From: Burkholderia sp. Leaf177
GTDB taxonomy: Bacteria > Pseudomonadota > Gammaproteobacteria > Burkholderiales > Burkholderiaceae
Assembly: GCF_001424345.1 (NCBI RefSeq)
Contig: NZ_LMPF01000021.1
Coordinates: forward strand, 532,635 to 596,634
Direction: 5' to 3'
DNA length: 64,000 nucleotides
Positions 1 to 8,074 of the stretch are shown here, in pieces (positions within the stretch are counted from its first letter, which is position 1; every line of letters starts with the position of its first letter). Made by a program: the position numbers and the translations under genes. Under the pieces are notes generated by a model, which was not told the DNA's origin, searched no databases, and saw only the letters and a program-made list of their open reading frames with translations.

Positions 1-1
1 G

Positions 2-1000
2 TTTGCTTTGTCGAATCTTGCCTGCGCATTTGCACCGACTTTCCCGATCTTGCTGGTCGCGCGGGCATTCGCGGGCATCACTGGCGGCATGTTGGGCTCG
101 GTCGTGATGGCCATTGTCAGCGATGTCATTCCCATTGCAAGGCGCGGAGCCGCGACGGGCACCATCATGACGGCGTTTTCGCTGGCGGCGGTGGCGGGTG
201 TTCCGGCGGGCATTCTGCTCGGCGCGCATTTCGGGTGGTACACGCCGTTCATCTTGCTGACCGTGCTATCCGTGCTGATCTGGCTCGGCTGCATGCGCGT
301 CGTACCCGGGCTTGCAGTGCATCTGGGAAGACAACAGCCGCCATTGCGAAGCGTGTTGCCATCGCTCTGGCGGCTTTTGACCAACCCTCGGTACATGAGC
401 GCGTTCGCCATGACCTTCGTTGTCATGGGATCGCAAATGCTGGTGATCCCGTTCATCTCGCCCGTGCTGGTCGCCAATCATGGCGTGCCGCCTGCGCAAT
501 TGTCATGGCTTTATATGGGCGGTGGCGCGGCAACGTTCTTCACTTCACGGTTTATCGGCCGCCTGTCCGATCGATACGGCAGCCGCCACATGTTCCGCGT
601 GATGGTCGCTGTATCGCTGCTGCCAATCCTGTTCGTCACGCATTTGCCTGCGTTGCCGTATATCGCGCTGCTGCTGTTTTTCCCGGTGTTCATGGTGACC
701 GTTTCCGGCCGTATGGTCCCCATGCAGGCTTTGCTTACGACAGTTCCGGAACCCGCAAACCGCGGCGCGTTTCTCAGCACGAACAGCGCGCTGCAAGCGC
801 TCGGCAGCGGCTGCGGCGCATGGCTCGGGGGATTGCTGTTGTCGAATGGCGCTAACGGAACCATCCAGGGCTATGGCGTCAATGGATGGCTCGCAACCGT
901 ATTCGTCGTCGCGGCGGCGATATGGGTCAGCCGTGTGAGGTCTTTTTCCGAGAAGCCGATGCAAGGCGCAGTTGCAGCCGAACCGCTTGGAGAAGCATGA
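2..1000 (+). CDS. MFS drug/metabolite exporter, 5' end outside the window
   Basis: This reading frame is open from base 2, so the gene starts before the window and about 330 residues of its C-terminal part are visible. It reads as a 12-helix major facilitator of the DHA1 (AraJ/sugar-efflux) type. What remains of the N-terminal half has GITGGMLGSVVMAIVSDVIP and ARRGAATG, the usual pattern around helices 4-5. The C-terminal half has the loop motif GRLSDRYGSR. A proton-driven inner-membrane exporter is the family expectation; the substrate cannot be told. It ends at a TGA followed by a hairpin, and no partner gene is visible on this side. Confidence 0.85.
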   Translation, partial: FALSNLACAFAPTFPILLVARAFAGITGGMLGSVVMAIVSDVIPIARRGAATGTIMTAFSLAAVAGVPAGILLGAHFGWYTPFILLTVLSVLIWLGCMRVVPGLAVHLGRQQPPLRSVLPSLWRLLTNPRYMSAFAMTFVVMGSQMLVIPFISPVLVANHGVPPAQLSWLYMGGGAATFFTSRFIGRLSDRYGSRHMFRVMVAVSLLPILFVTHLPALPYIALLLFFPVFMVTVSGRMVPMQALLTTVPEPANRGAFLSTNSALQALGSGCGAWLGGLLLSNGANGTIQGYGVNGWLATVFVVAAAIWVSRVRSFSEKPMQGAVAAEPLGEA

Positions 1001-1407
1001 AAGTGGCGCGGACCCGCTTGTTCAGTGGTCCGCGAAACCGCCCCATTAAGCGTTGCAGAACACGCGCGGAACCGGTAATCTCACGTGCACAACGCAACGA
1101 AATGCTGATTCAACGCAATGACGAAGTCCGCGCACATTTGCTTTGCTGATATCGAGTCCGACTCGATGTCCAGCTGCGTGTGCGCCGATCGTCCATCTGC
1201 TGCTTCTGTTTCTCCACCTGTCGTTTCACCTCCCGCATCTCCTCCGAACGCCGTTACCGCTGGCGCAGTTGCGCCTCCGCGTACGCACGTTCGCGGCTGA
1301 TCAACAGCCACCTACTTCCGGCAAACGGCTCGACCGCTGCACCTGCGTGCTTTAGCGGCGTGACCGCGTTTGCCTGGTCATCTTTCCCCTCGACAGGTGA
1401 ATGAATC
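1001..1407. other. Non-coding gap of about 400 bases
   Basis: I find no convincing gene here. Short open frames on both strands have biased, low-complexity composition and no recognisable family. The stretch holds the hairpin after the MFS gene and a perfect 8-base inverted repeat with a 1-base spacer at 1151-1167 (ATCGAGTC C GACTCGAT). The rest may be a decayed gene or the leader of the EamA gene that follows. Confidence 0.5.
1007..1034 (+). terminator. Hairpin after the MFS gene
   Basis: An 8-base inverted repeat (CGCGGACC / GGTCCGCG) with a 12-base loop lies 7 bases after the MFS stop codon. No U-tract follows, so it is not a textbook intrinsic terminator. It may mark or protect the mRNA 3' end. 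The palindrome is seen directly; the function is inferred. Confidence 0.35.
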
Positions 1408-2277
1408 ATGGTCTTTTTAAAAACCGCTTTCGCGGCCTATGGCTCGACAGCGCTTTTCGTATTGCTCTGGAGCAGCGGGGCGATCGTTTCGGAAACAGGG
1501 CTTCAGCACGCTCCTGCTTTACCTTTTCTAGTCTTGCGTTTTGCGCTGGCATCAGCGGTGCTCGCGTGCCTCGGCGCATGGCGTGGCCGATGGTTGCCCG
1601 CGCCTGGAACAAGGCTTCAAGTTGCGCTTACCGGCGGTTTTCTCACCGGCGGTTATTCCATCTGCTATCTGCTTGCTCTCGACCGCGGAATGACGCCCGG
1701 CATTCTGGCCACCATCCTCGGCGTGCAACCGGTATTGACGTTGTTGCTTGTTGAACGAGGCTTGACGATGCAGCGCGCGGGCGGCCTTTTGCTCGCGTTG
1801 AGTGGCTTGTTCCTGGTCGTAGAGGGCGCGGGAGAAATCGGGCACTTCCCGGCGACGGGAATGTTGTTCGCGTTTGCGTCGCTCGGGTGCATGACGTTCG
1901 GCGCCATCCTGCAGAAGCGGCTGAAGCAGGCGCCTATCGATGTATTGCCCTTGCAGAACGCCGTCAGCCTTGCGTTATGCGTCTTGTTCTTGCCGTTGCA
2001 GCCGTTGAGCATTGCCGTGAACGCGGGAACGCTCCTGCCGTTGTTCTGGCTGGGCATCGTGATATCGGTGATTGCTCAGTTGCTGTTTTACCGTCTCGTT
2101 CAAGCGGGGAATCTGGTGAACGTGACAAGCCTCTTTTATCTCGTGCCGATATGCACAGCGCTTATGGATTACGTGTTCCTTGGTAATCGTCTCGCGCCTG
2201 CAGGCGTTGCAGGAATGGCGCTGATACTGGCCGGGCTCGTTCTCGTTTTTCGCGCGACCCCCGCCAGGAGACGCTGA
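1408..2277 (+). CDS. EamA/DMT-family inner-membrane exporter
   Basis: This is a 289-residue protein of the drug/metabolite transporter superfamily, with ten predicted helices in two EamA repeats (about residues 10-140 and 150-285). The first helix has the usual WSSGAIVSETGL pattern, and the second repeat ends with PICTALMDYVFLGNRLAPAG, a typical EamA hairpin ahead of helix 10. Such proteins export amino acids or other small metabolites; the substrate is not predictable. The ATG is chosen because GGTGA lies about 10 bases upstream and the helices start right after it. It is monocistronic, ending at a strong hairpin shared with the convergent RidA gene. Confidence 0.88.
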   Translation: MVFLKTAFAAYGSTALFVLLWSSGAIVSETGLQHAPALPFLVLRFALASAVLACLGAWRGRWLPAPGTRLQVALTGGFLTGGYSICYLLALDRGMTPGILATILGVQPVLTLLLVERGLTMQRAGGLLLALSGLFLVVEGAGEIGHFPATGMLFAFASLGCMTFGAILQKRLKQAPIDVLPLQNAVSLALCVLFLPLQPLSIAVNAGTLLPLFWLGIVISVIAQLLFYRLVQAGNLVNVTSLFYLVPICTALMDYVFLGNRLAPAGVAGMALILAGLVLVFRATPARRR

Positions 2278-2290
2278 TTGTGCGTAGCTC

Positions 2291-2323
2291 GCTGGCGACC
2301 GGAAAACATATCCGGTCGCCAGC
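2291..2323. terminator. Bidirectional hairpin between convergent genes
   Basis: A perfect 12-base stem (GCTGGCGACCGG / CCGGTCGCCAGC) with a 9-base loop sits between the stops of the EamA gene (+) and the RidA gene (-). It lacks a long U-tract on either strand. Position and strength suggest a shared 3'-end structure for both transcripts. Confidence 0.55.
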
Positions 2324-2334
2324 AATTGCGATGC

Positions 2335-2742
2335 TTAAGATTTCACCGCGATTACATCGACTTCGACCAGCCATTCCGGGCGTGCAAGTGCCGTCACGGT
2401 AAGTCCAGTCGATACCGCGTGCACGCCCTTCAGCCAGCGGCCGACCACCCGATACACCGCCTCGCGATAACGCACATCGGTCAGATAGATCGTCACCTTG
2501 CAAATGTCTTCGAGCTTGCTGCCGGCTTCTTCCAGCAGCATCTTCACATTGGACATGGCCTTCTCCGCTTGCGCGGCGGCGTCGCCGATACCGACCGATT
2601 CATAGGTATCGATGTCCTGGCCAATCTGACCGCGCAAAAAGATCATGTTGCCGGCTACGACGGCTTGTGCAAGATCGTTATCGAGCGATTGCTCGGGGTA
2701 AGTGACCTTCGTGTTGAACGGACGAATGCGAATGTGTTCCAT
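2335..2742 (-). CDS. RidA (YjgF/YER057c/UK114) family enamine/imine deaminase
   Basis: This 135-residue protein has the full RidA length and the C-terminal signature TALARPEWLVEVDVIA, which carries the conserved arginine and the VEVD strand. RidA proteins form trimers in the cytoplasm and hydrolyse reactive enamine/imine intermediates made by PLP enzymes and amine or amino-acid oxidation. It lies on the same strand 70 bases downstream of a ureohydrolase and an amino-acid-type ABC importer. A role in catabolism of an arginine-derived or guanidino compound is therefore likely, for example cleaning up an imine after amine oxidation. That role is inferred from context. Confidence 0.85.
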   Translation of the reverse strand: MEHIRIRPFNTKVTYPEQSLDNDLAQAVVAGNMIFLRGQIGQDIDTYESVGIGDAAAQAEKAMSNVKMLLEEAGSKLEDICKVTIYLTDVRYREAVYRVVGRWLKGVHAVSTGLTVTALARPEWLVEVDVIAVKS

Positions 2743-2811
2743 GATGTCTCGTAGAAGTTTGAGTCAAGACTTGCTGATCTCGCCAAAGTTAATCACGTGT
2801 GGCGATGATCC

Positions 2812-3777
2812 TTAACGACGATTGTCGAAATAGCCTGCGCGAATGGCGGTGCCAATCAGATTCAGGATCAGCCGTCCGGCCGTCACGCAAGAGATCTGGT
2901 TCACGTCTTTCTCCGGCTGGATCTCGACAATATCCATTCCCACTACACGACCTTTCTTGACGAGCCCGTGTATCAGTTTGCGCGCTTGCAGGAACGTCAC
3001 ACCGCCAGGCGCGGGACCTGCAACTGCGGGCATGACGGAAGGATCGAGACCATCCGCGTCGATGGTCAAATAATAGTTGCCGCCGTCCGGAATGCGCGCG
3101 AGCACTGCGTCCATACCGACATCGTGAAGTTCATACGCTGTGATCAAGTCCGAGCCATAAGCCTTGGCCGCGCGGAATTCTTCTGGGCGACCGCTGCCCT
3201 GTGCGCGTAGTCCGATCTGCACGATCTTCGCAACATGCTTCATTTCCGATGCCCGCCGGATCGGGCTCGAAAGACCGTCACGCACGCCGTTCACTTCGTC
3301 GCGCCAGTCGAGGTGGGCATCGACATGAACCAGCGTGATAGGGCCGAGGCTATCGAACGCACGCAGCACGGGCGTGGTGATGCCATGATCGCCACCCATC
3401 ACGATAGGCAATGCGCCCGCGGCCAGAATCTTGCGCACGACTTGTTCGACGCGCTCGTAATGACTGCCGGGCGCAGCGAGATCGGCGATCACGTCGCCAC
3501 AATCGACAAAGCGGATGTCCGTGCGCTCCTGCAGCAACGGACCATCGATATCGAAGTCGTAGTGGCCCGGCGAACGCACCACACGGTCGGTGGCCTGACG
3601 GATTGCGGTCGGTGCATTGGTCTGGTCGTTGGTAAAGTCCGCGGCCGAATATGCCGATCCATAAGGCATGCCCAGCACGGCAATATCCGCGTCGAGGTTA
3701 TCGAGGTCCATTGCCAGGTCGGAATAGAGCAGCGTCTTGTGGCCGGTCTTCGGAGAAACGGTGAGGGGTTTTTTCAT
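2812..3777 (-). CDS. Agmatinase/guanidino-acid hydrolase (ureohydrolase family)
   Basis: This 321-residue protein is a manganese ureohydrolase. The metal ligands are all present: GGDHG (about residue 127), HVDAHLD (about 151-157) and TIDADGLDP (about 242-250), plus the late EIQPEKD motif. The family hydrolyses a guanidino group to urea and an amine. Members include agmatinase (SpeB), guanidinobutyrase, guanidinopropionase and nickel-dependent guanidine hydrolase, and sequence alone does not separate them here. The neighbourhood (amino-acid-type permeases, periplasmic binding protein, RidA, divergent LysR) favours a catabolic guanidino-acid hydrolase such as guanidinobutyrase over biosynthetic agmatinase. 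That preference is inference. Confidence 0.88.
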   Translation of the reverse strand: MKKPLTVSPKTGHKTLLYSDLAMDLDNLDADIAVLGMPYGSAYSAADFTNDQTNAPTAIRQATDRVVRSPGHYDFDIDGPLLQERTDIRFVDCGDVIADLAAPGSHYERVEQVVRKILAAGALPIVMGGDHGITTPVLRAFDSLGPITLVHVDAHLDWRDEVNGVRDGLSSPIRRASEMKHVAKIVQIGLRAQGSGRPEEFRAAKAYGSDLITAYELHDVGMDAVLARIPDGGNYYLTIDADGLDPSVMPAVAGPAPGGVTFLQARKLIHGLVKKGRVVGMDIVEIQPEKDVNQISCVTAGRLILNLIGTAIRAGYFDNRR

Positions 3778-3837
3778 GATCAGGAATCCTGTATTAAATG
3801 AGATTGTCTAGTTTTCTACAGCGGAGGACGCGCAGTA

Positions 3838-4500
3838 TCAGACGCGCCGGTATCGAGTCGCGTATCGCTCCGACCATTGGCCGGCTATGTCGAGCAGCAC
3901 GCTGCAAAGCCAGTAGATGAGCGCAGTGGTGCCGAGTACTTCAACGTAGGCGAAGGTATCGGCGGTAAGCAGGTTGCTTTGGTAGGTGAGTTCCGTCAGG
4001 CTCATCACGGAAAAGATGGACGAGTCCTTGAACATCATGATCGTGAGGCTGGTCGTAGCCGGCGCAAGAAAACCAAAGATCTGCGGCAACACCACGTGAC
4101 GCTGCACCTGAAGTCCCGACAACCCCAGCGAGCGAGCAGCCTGCACCTGTCCATGGGCAAGGCTGCCGAATGCGGCACGCAGAATTTCGCAGAAGTATCC
4201 ACCGGTGTAGAACGCTGTCGCCGCTACGCCGATGGCGAACGCAGGCATCGTGACACCCAGTTTCGGCAAGCCGAAGAAGCTCAGATAAACGAGTATCAGA
4301 AACGGTACGTTGCGCACGATCTCCACGTAGGAGAGCGCTATAGCCCGCAATACGCGCCATGCCGAGGCACGGAAATACGCGGCAACGGTGCCCGCCACGA
4401 TGCCGAGCGGAATGCCGAGCACGCAAACCTGAGCGGTGACTTTCAGCCCTTTCAGTAACGGGAGAACGGACGATTGAACGACAGCCAGATCAATGGACAT
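3838..4500 (-). CDS. Polar amino-acid ABC transporter permease (second of two)
   Basis: This is an inner-membrane permease of the HisM/GlnP type, about 220 residues. It has the EAA cytoplasmic loop that docks the ATPase, here EILRAAFGSLAHGQVQAA followed by RSLG. An in-frame ATG lies 36 bases further upstream, but I place the start at MSIDLAVVQ because this begins the first hydrophobic segment and overlaps the end of the preceding permease gene by 11 bases, a common arrangement in coupled permease pairs. It works with the neighbouring permease as a heterodimer. No ATPase gene follows: the next gene downstream is the ureohydrolase. Confidence 0.87.
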   Translation of the reverse strand: MSIDLAVVQSSVLPLLKGLKVTAQVCVLGIPLGIVAGTVAAYFRASAWRVLRAIALSYVEIVRNVPFLILVYLSFFGLPKLGVTMPAFAIGVAATAFYTGGYFCEILRAAFGSLAHGQVQAARSLGLSGLQVQRHVVLPQIFGFLAPATTSLTIMMFKDSSIFSVMSLTELTYQSNLLTADTFAYVEVLGTTALIYWLCSVLLDIAGQWSERYATRYRRV

Positions 4501-5173
4501 TGGGTAAAACCTTCGCCACTCGGCGTTCAAGTCCACGCGAAGCCGACGACGCGACGAACAGAATCGCGAAGTACACGGCCGCCGTTGCGGAAAACACCTG
4601 CAGCGGCAAATTGGTTTGCAGCGTGGCGTCGCGTGCGACCGTTGCGAGGTCGTGCACGGCGATGATCGACATCAGCGACGACGCCTTCAGCAGCATCGTG
4701 AATTCGTTGGTCAGCGGCGGGATGGATCGATAAAAAAGCTGCGGAAACACGATGTATCGCCACACCTGAAACGCAGGCATGCCGAGCGCGCGCGCCGCCG
4801 GAATCTGCCCGCGTCCAAGCGAGTTCAATGCGCCACGCAAGATCTCGGAAACGTATGCCGCAGTGTTCAATGCAAGCGCGAGAATCCCCGCTTGCAATGG
4901 CGATATATTCAAATTGAGCACTGCGGGCAGCACGTAATAAGCGACCAGCATCTGGATCAGCGCGGGCGTGCCGCGTATCACGCTGACATAGAGAATGACG
5001 AGCCATGCGAGCGCGCGGCCGCCATGCTGTCGCACGAGCAGCAACACGGCACCGATCGCGATGCCGAGCACGAACGCCGCCACGCTGGATAAAACCGTCG
5101 TGATCGCGCCCGCGATGACATCGTGGAAAAACGGCGCGAGGACGGCGAGCTGACTGCTTATGAACGCAAACAT
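4490..5173 (-). CDS. Polar amino-acid ABC transporter permease (first of two)
   Basis: This is a roughly 227-residue HisM/GlnP-type permease with the EAA loop EILRGALNSLGRGQIPAARA. The start at MFAFISSQL is preferred because GGAG lies about 9 bases upstream and it leaves 13 bases after the binding-protein gene; an in-frame start 24 bases further up would overlap that gene. The gene order (binding protein, permease, permease) is standard for polar amino-acid importers. The substrate is probably a basic or guanidino amino acid, judging by the adjacent ureohydrolase. It overlaps the next permease by 11 bases, so the two are translationally coupled. Confidence 0.87.
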   Translation of the reverse strand: MFAFISSQLAVLAPFFHDVIAGAITTVLSSVAAFVLGIAIGAVLLLVRQHGGRALAWLVILYVSVIRGTPALIQMLVAYYVLPAVLNLNISPLQAGILALALNTAAYVSEILRGALNSLGRGQIPAARALGMPAFQVWRYIVFPQLFYRSIPPLTNEFTMLLKASSLMSIIAVHDLATVARDATLQTNLPLQVFSATAAVYFAILFVASSASRGLERRVAKVLPNVH

Positions 5174-5186
5174 GCAGCGCTCCGCC

Positions 5187-6035
5187 TCAGACCGCACCTT
5201 CAGGCAAATAGCCGCTGGTCGGCAAGTTCATGGTGTAGCCGAACCACTTCTTCTGCATCTGCGAAAGCTGGCCGCTCTTGGTCAATTCCGCGAGCGACGT
5301 ATTGATGAACGTACGAATCTCGAGGTCTTGCGGGTTCGCGACCCACGCGAGCATCTTGGGCTCGCCAATCTTGCCGATGACGCGAAACTGCCCCGGCTCT
5401 TTCTTCATCAGCACGGCGACGACGTTCGACGGCATGATGCCAACATCCAACGTCTTGTTCGTCAGCGCTACCATCACGTCGGGATACGCCTGGAACAGTT
5501 TGATATCCGCGTAACCGGCGCCTTTGGTTTTCAACTGCGCGTCGAAGGCTTGCGCAATCGGTTGCGACGACGAACCCATCTGCGTGCCGACCACATGTCC
5601 CGCAGCATCTTCGGCCTTTACGATGGCGCTATCGTTTGAACGCACGACCAGGAGTGTATCGACTACTCCAACCGGCTCGGAGAACGCAAACCGTTTGGCC
5701 CTTTCCGGATTGATGCCGACGCTCGTTGCGACGAAGTCGAACTTATGTGTCATCAGGCCGGGCAACAAACCCTGGAACGGCAGGTTGACCTGATTGAGCG
5801 TAACGCCCAGCTTGCTCGCCATGTAGTCCAGTATGTCGTGCCCGTAGCCCACTACCTTACCGTTTTCAACGAACTCATAGGGCTCGTAAGCCGCCTCGGT
5901 GCCGACCGTGAGTTTGCCCCGCTTGCGGATGTCCGCAAGCGTTCCGCCTTCCGCGAACGCAAGAGATGGCAAGGCCATCGCAAGCGAAACGCCGCCTGCG
6001 ATAGTTAAGAATTTGCGTCGGTTGAGCGTGTGCAT
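5187..6035 (-). CDS. Periplasmic amino-acid-binding protein of the ABC importer
   Basis: This 282-residue protein has an N-terminal export signal with a twin-arginine-like start (NRRKFLT) and a hydrophobic core ending in LAFA. The mature part is a family 3 periplasmic binding domain: GKLTVGTEAAYEPYEF opens lobe 1, GYGHDILDYMA follows, and the SVGINPERAKRFAFSEPV motif is typical. It captures the substrate for the two permeases encoded downstream. The Tat-like signal is unusual but not unique for this family, and a Sec route is also possible. A LysR gene divergent from it probably controls the whole block. Confidence 0.87.
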   Translation of the reverse strand: MHTLNRRKFLTIAGGVSLAMALPSLAFAEGGTLADIRKRGKLTVGTEAAYEPYEFVENGKVVGYGHDILDYMASKLGVTLNQVNLPFQGLLPGLMTHKFDFVATSVGINPERAKRFAFSEPVGVVDTLLVVRSNDSAIVKAEDAAGHVVGTQMGSSSQPIAQAFDAQLKTKGAGYADIKLFQAYPDVMVALTNKTLDVGIMPSNVVAVLMKKEPGQFRVIGKIGEPKMLAWVANPQDLEIRTFINTSLAELTKSGQLSQMQKKWFGYTMNLPTSGYLPEGAV

Positions 6036-6158
6036 TTGATTCCCCGAATCGTTTAGAAGCGTTCATGAGGGAAATGTAGGCAGTCAAAAAAGTTTTGAAA
6101 AACCATTTTTTCGCGGTTATGGTTCCGGAAACCGAAACCTTTTTATTTCCCTGCGCCG

Positions 6159-7043
6159 ATGAAAAAAATGGATCTGACGGAACGCGACCTGCGTTCGCTG
6201 CGCGTATTTTGCGCGGCGGCGCAGGCAAGCGGATTCGCGGCGGCGGAACGGGCTTTATCGATGTCGAAGGCGTCGATCAGCCGGCACATCAACGAGGTCG
6301 AAGCGCATCTCGGACTGAAGCTGTGCGAGCGCGGTCCCGGTGGATTTCAATTGACGGAAGGCGGTGAAGTGGCGCTCCGGGTGGCATTGCAAGCGCTAGA
6401 AGCGCTTGAGCGCATCAAGCCGGAAGTCGATGCCGTGCGCGGAATCTTGTCCGGCCCGCTGCTGCTTGGAACGTCCGAACACGTGCTCACGCATGAGGGT
6501 TGCCGGATCTCGGAAGCGCTTGGCGAGTTGCATCGGATTGCGCCGCTGGTCAGGCCGTCGCTGTCGGTCATGACGTTCAGCGACCTTGGCGCAGCGCTCA
6601 CCGAGCGTCGCGTGCAGATTGCGATTCGCGGCGCATACAAGCGAATTCGCGCGTTTCGGCACTACCCGCTTTTCACGGAGACGCATCGCGTGTTTTATCG
6701 GCCGGCGGCGGCAGGCGAAATCCGCGCACATGAAAATACGCGTGCGTTACCGCTTGCATACAGGCCGCATCCGTTCGTGGAAGACGCGCTCGCGACCCAG
6801 GGCTTCACACAGGGACTCGAAGTCAGCGGGCTCGAAGCCGTTGCGATGATGGTCGCTACGGGCCGCTATGTCGGCTTGTTGCCCGAGCATTACGCGGCGC
6901 AACTTTCGCCGCGATATGAGTTTGCGGTCTTGCCCGAATCGCCCTTCTATTCAATGCCTTTCTGCGCCATCGTTGAAGAAGCCCGACCGTTGTCCCGCAG
7001 CGCGGAAGCGTTCTTGAATCTTTTGCTCGAGGCGCATCGCTGA
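6159..7043 (+). CDS. LysR-type regulator of the guanidino/ABC block
   Basis: This 294-residue protein has an N-terminal winged helix-turn-helix: LRSLRVFCAAAQASGFAAAE, then SMSKASISRHINEVEAHLG as the recognition region. A periplasmic-binding-like effector domain follows. It is transcribed divergently from the binding-protein gene with a 123-base shared region, the standard layout for a LysR activator and its target operon. The effector is probably the transported compound. The effector domain lacks obvious family-specific motifs, so the ligand is unknown. The frame has a second ATG three codons in, and no clear ribosome site separates the two. It ends 2 bases from the convergent EamA gene. Confidence 0.87.
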   Translation: MKKMDLTERDLRSLRVFCAAAQASGFAAAERALSMSKASISRHINEVEAHLGLKLCERGPGGFQLTEGGEVALRVALQALEALERIKPEVDAVRGILSGPLLLGTSEHVLTHEGCRISEALGELHRIAPLVRPSLSVMTFSDLGAALTERRVQIAIRGAYKRIRAFRHYPLFTETHRVFYRPAAAGEIRAHENTRALPLAYRPHPFVEDALATQGFTQGLEVSGLEAVAMMVATGRYVGLLPEHYAAQLSPRYEFAVLPESPFYSMPFCAIVEEARPLSRSAEAFLNLLLEAHR

Positions 7044-7045
7044 AA

Positions 7046-7966
7046 TCACGCGCTTTCCGCAGATAATCCAACGCTTGCAGGTTTCCCCCAACGCACGGTT
7101 GCGAGCATCGACGCCACGACGATCAGACCACCGCCGACCCAAGCCGTAAGCGAAATCCTTTCGCCAAGCCAAAGACACGCAAACAGCGCGCCGAACGCGG
7201 GCTCGCTGCCCATCAACAAAGAAACGCGCGTGGGACTGCTGCGCTTGATTGCGTAGTTTTGAGCGAAGAATGCAAACAGCGTGCACGCAAGCACCAGATA
7301 AAAGATGCTGGTCCAGAACGGCAAATGTCCCGCGAACGAAGGCACATGCTGCAACTGCTGCGGCGCGAATACGAGCGCCACGACAGTGCTGCCCAATGCA
7401 ACCACACCCGATTGCACCGCTGTCACCGACAACGGCGGCAGCGCCGAATCACGCATCACACGCTTGGTGACGCAAACGTTGAGCGCTCGCAAGAATGCAG
7501 CGCCGAGTATTAACGCATCGCCCGGATTGAAGACGAACGTACCATCGTCCGCGAGCAACCATGCGCCCAAAAGCGAAAGCGCAACCGCGCCCCACTCCAT
7601 GCGACCCGGCTTGCGCTTGAGCAGAAACCATTCGACCAACGGCGTCAGCACCACACACAAGCTGATCAGGAATGCCGCGTTAGCTGCACGCGTGAGCAAC
7701 ACGCCAAACGTCTCGCATAAAAAGATGCCGAGCAGCAACATCCCCGCGATAAACACGCCGCGCAGCGTGCGTGCGTTGGCGTAACGCAAATGGCGCAATG
7801 CAGGCGACAACATCAGGAATGTCATGCCGAATCGCAGCGTCAACAAACCGAGCACGGGGTAAAACACGAGCGCATTCTTGACGACGCCGTAGCTCGTACC
7901 CCACACCACGGCGACGACCAGCAGCATCACATCGGACAGTATTAGCAAGCGGTCTTGCTTCGGCAT
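7046..7966 (-). CDS. EamA/DMT-family exporter
   Basis: This 306-residue, ten-helix protein has two EamA repeats. The first begins VVAVVWGTSYGVVKNALVFY, and the second ends with GSEPAFGALFACLWLGERIS, the classical EamA signature before the last helices. It is probably an exporter of amino acids or related metabolites. It is divergent from the LysR gene at 8075 (108-base intergenic region), which is its likely regulator. The C-terminus runs to the convergent LysR gene with almost no gap. The substrate is unknown. Confidence 0.86.
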   Translation of the reverse strand: MPKQDRLLILSDVMLLVVAVVWGTSYGVVKNALVFYPVLGLLTLRFGMTFLMLSPALRHLRYANARTLRGVFIAGMLLLGIFLCETFGVLLTRAANAAFLISLCVVLTPLVEWFLLKRKPGRMEWGAVALSLLGAWLLADDGTFVFNPGDALILGAAFLRALNVCVTKRVMRDSALPPLSVTAVQSGVVALGSTVVALVFAPQQLQHVPSFAGHLPFWTSIFYLVLACTLFAFFAQNYAIKRSSPTRVSLLMGSEPAFGALFACLWLGERISLTAWVGGGLIVVASMLATVRWGKPASVGLSAESA

Positions 7967-8074
7967 ATTGGACCTCTATGGAAGAGTGCGTATTGTCGAG
8001 CGTTGCGCTTGCGGTGATAATCGGGCCGGCGTGCACAGCCTTCATGTCGCAGATGCATTAATCCGGAATCGTCG

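Noticed and set aside
1118..1404. Several 60-75 codon frames after the first MFS gene
   Set aside because: They overlap each other in different frames, are low-complexity, and have no ribosome sites.
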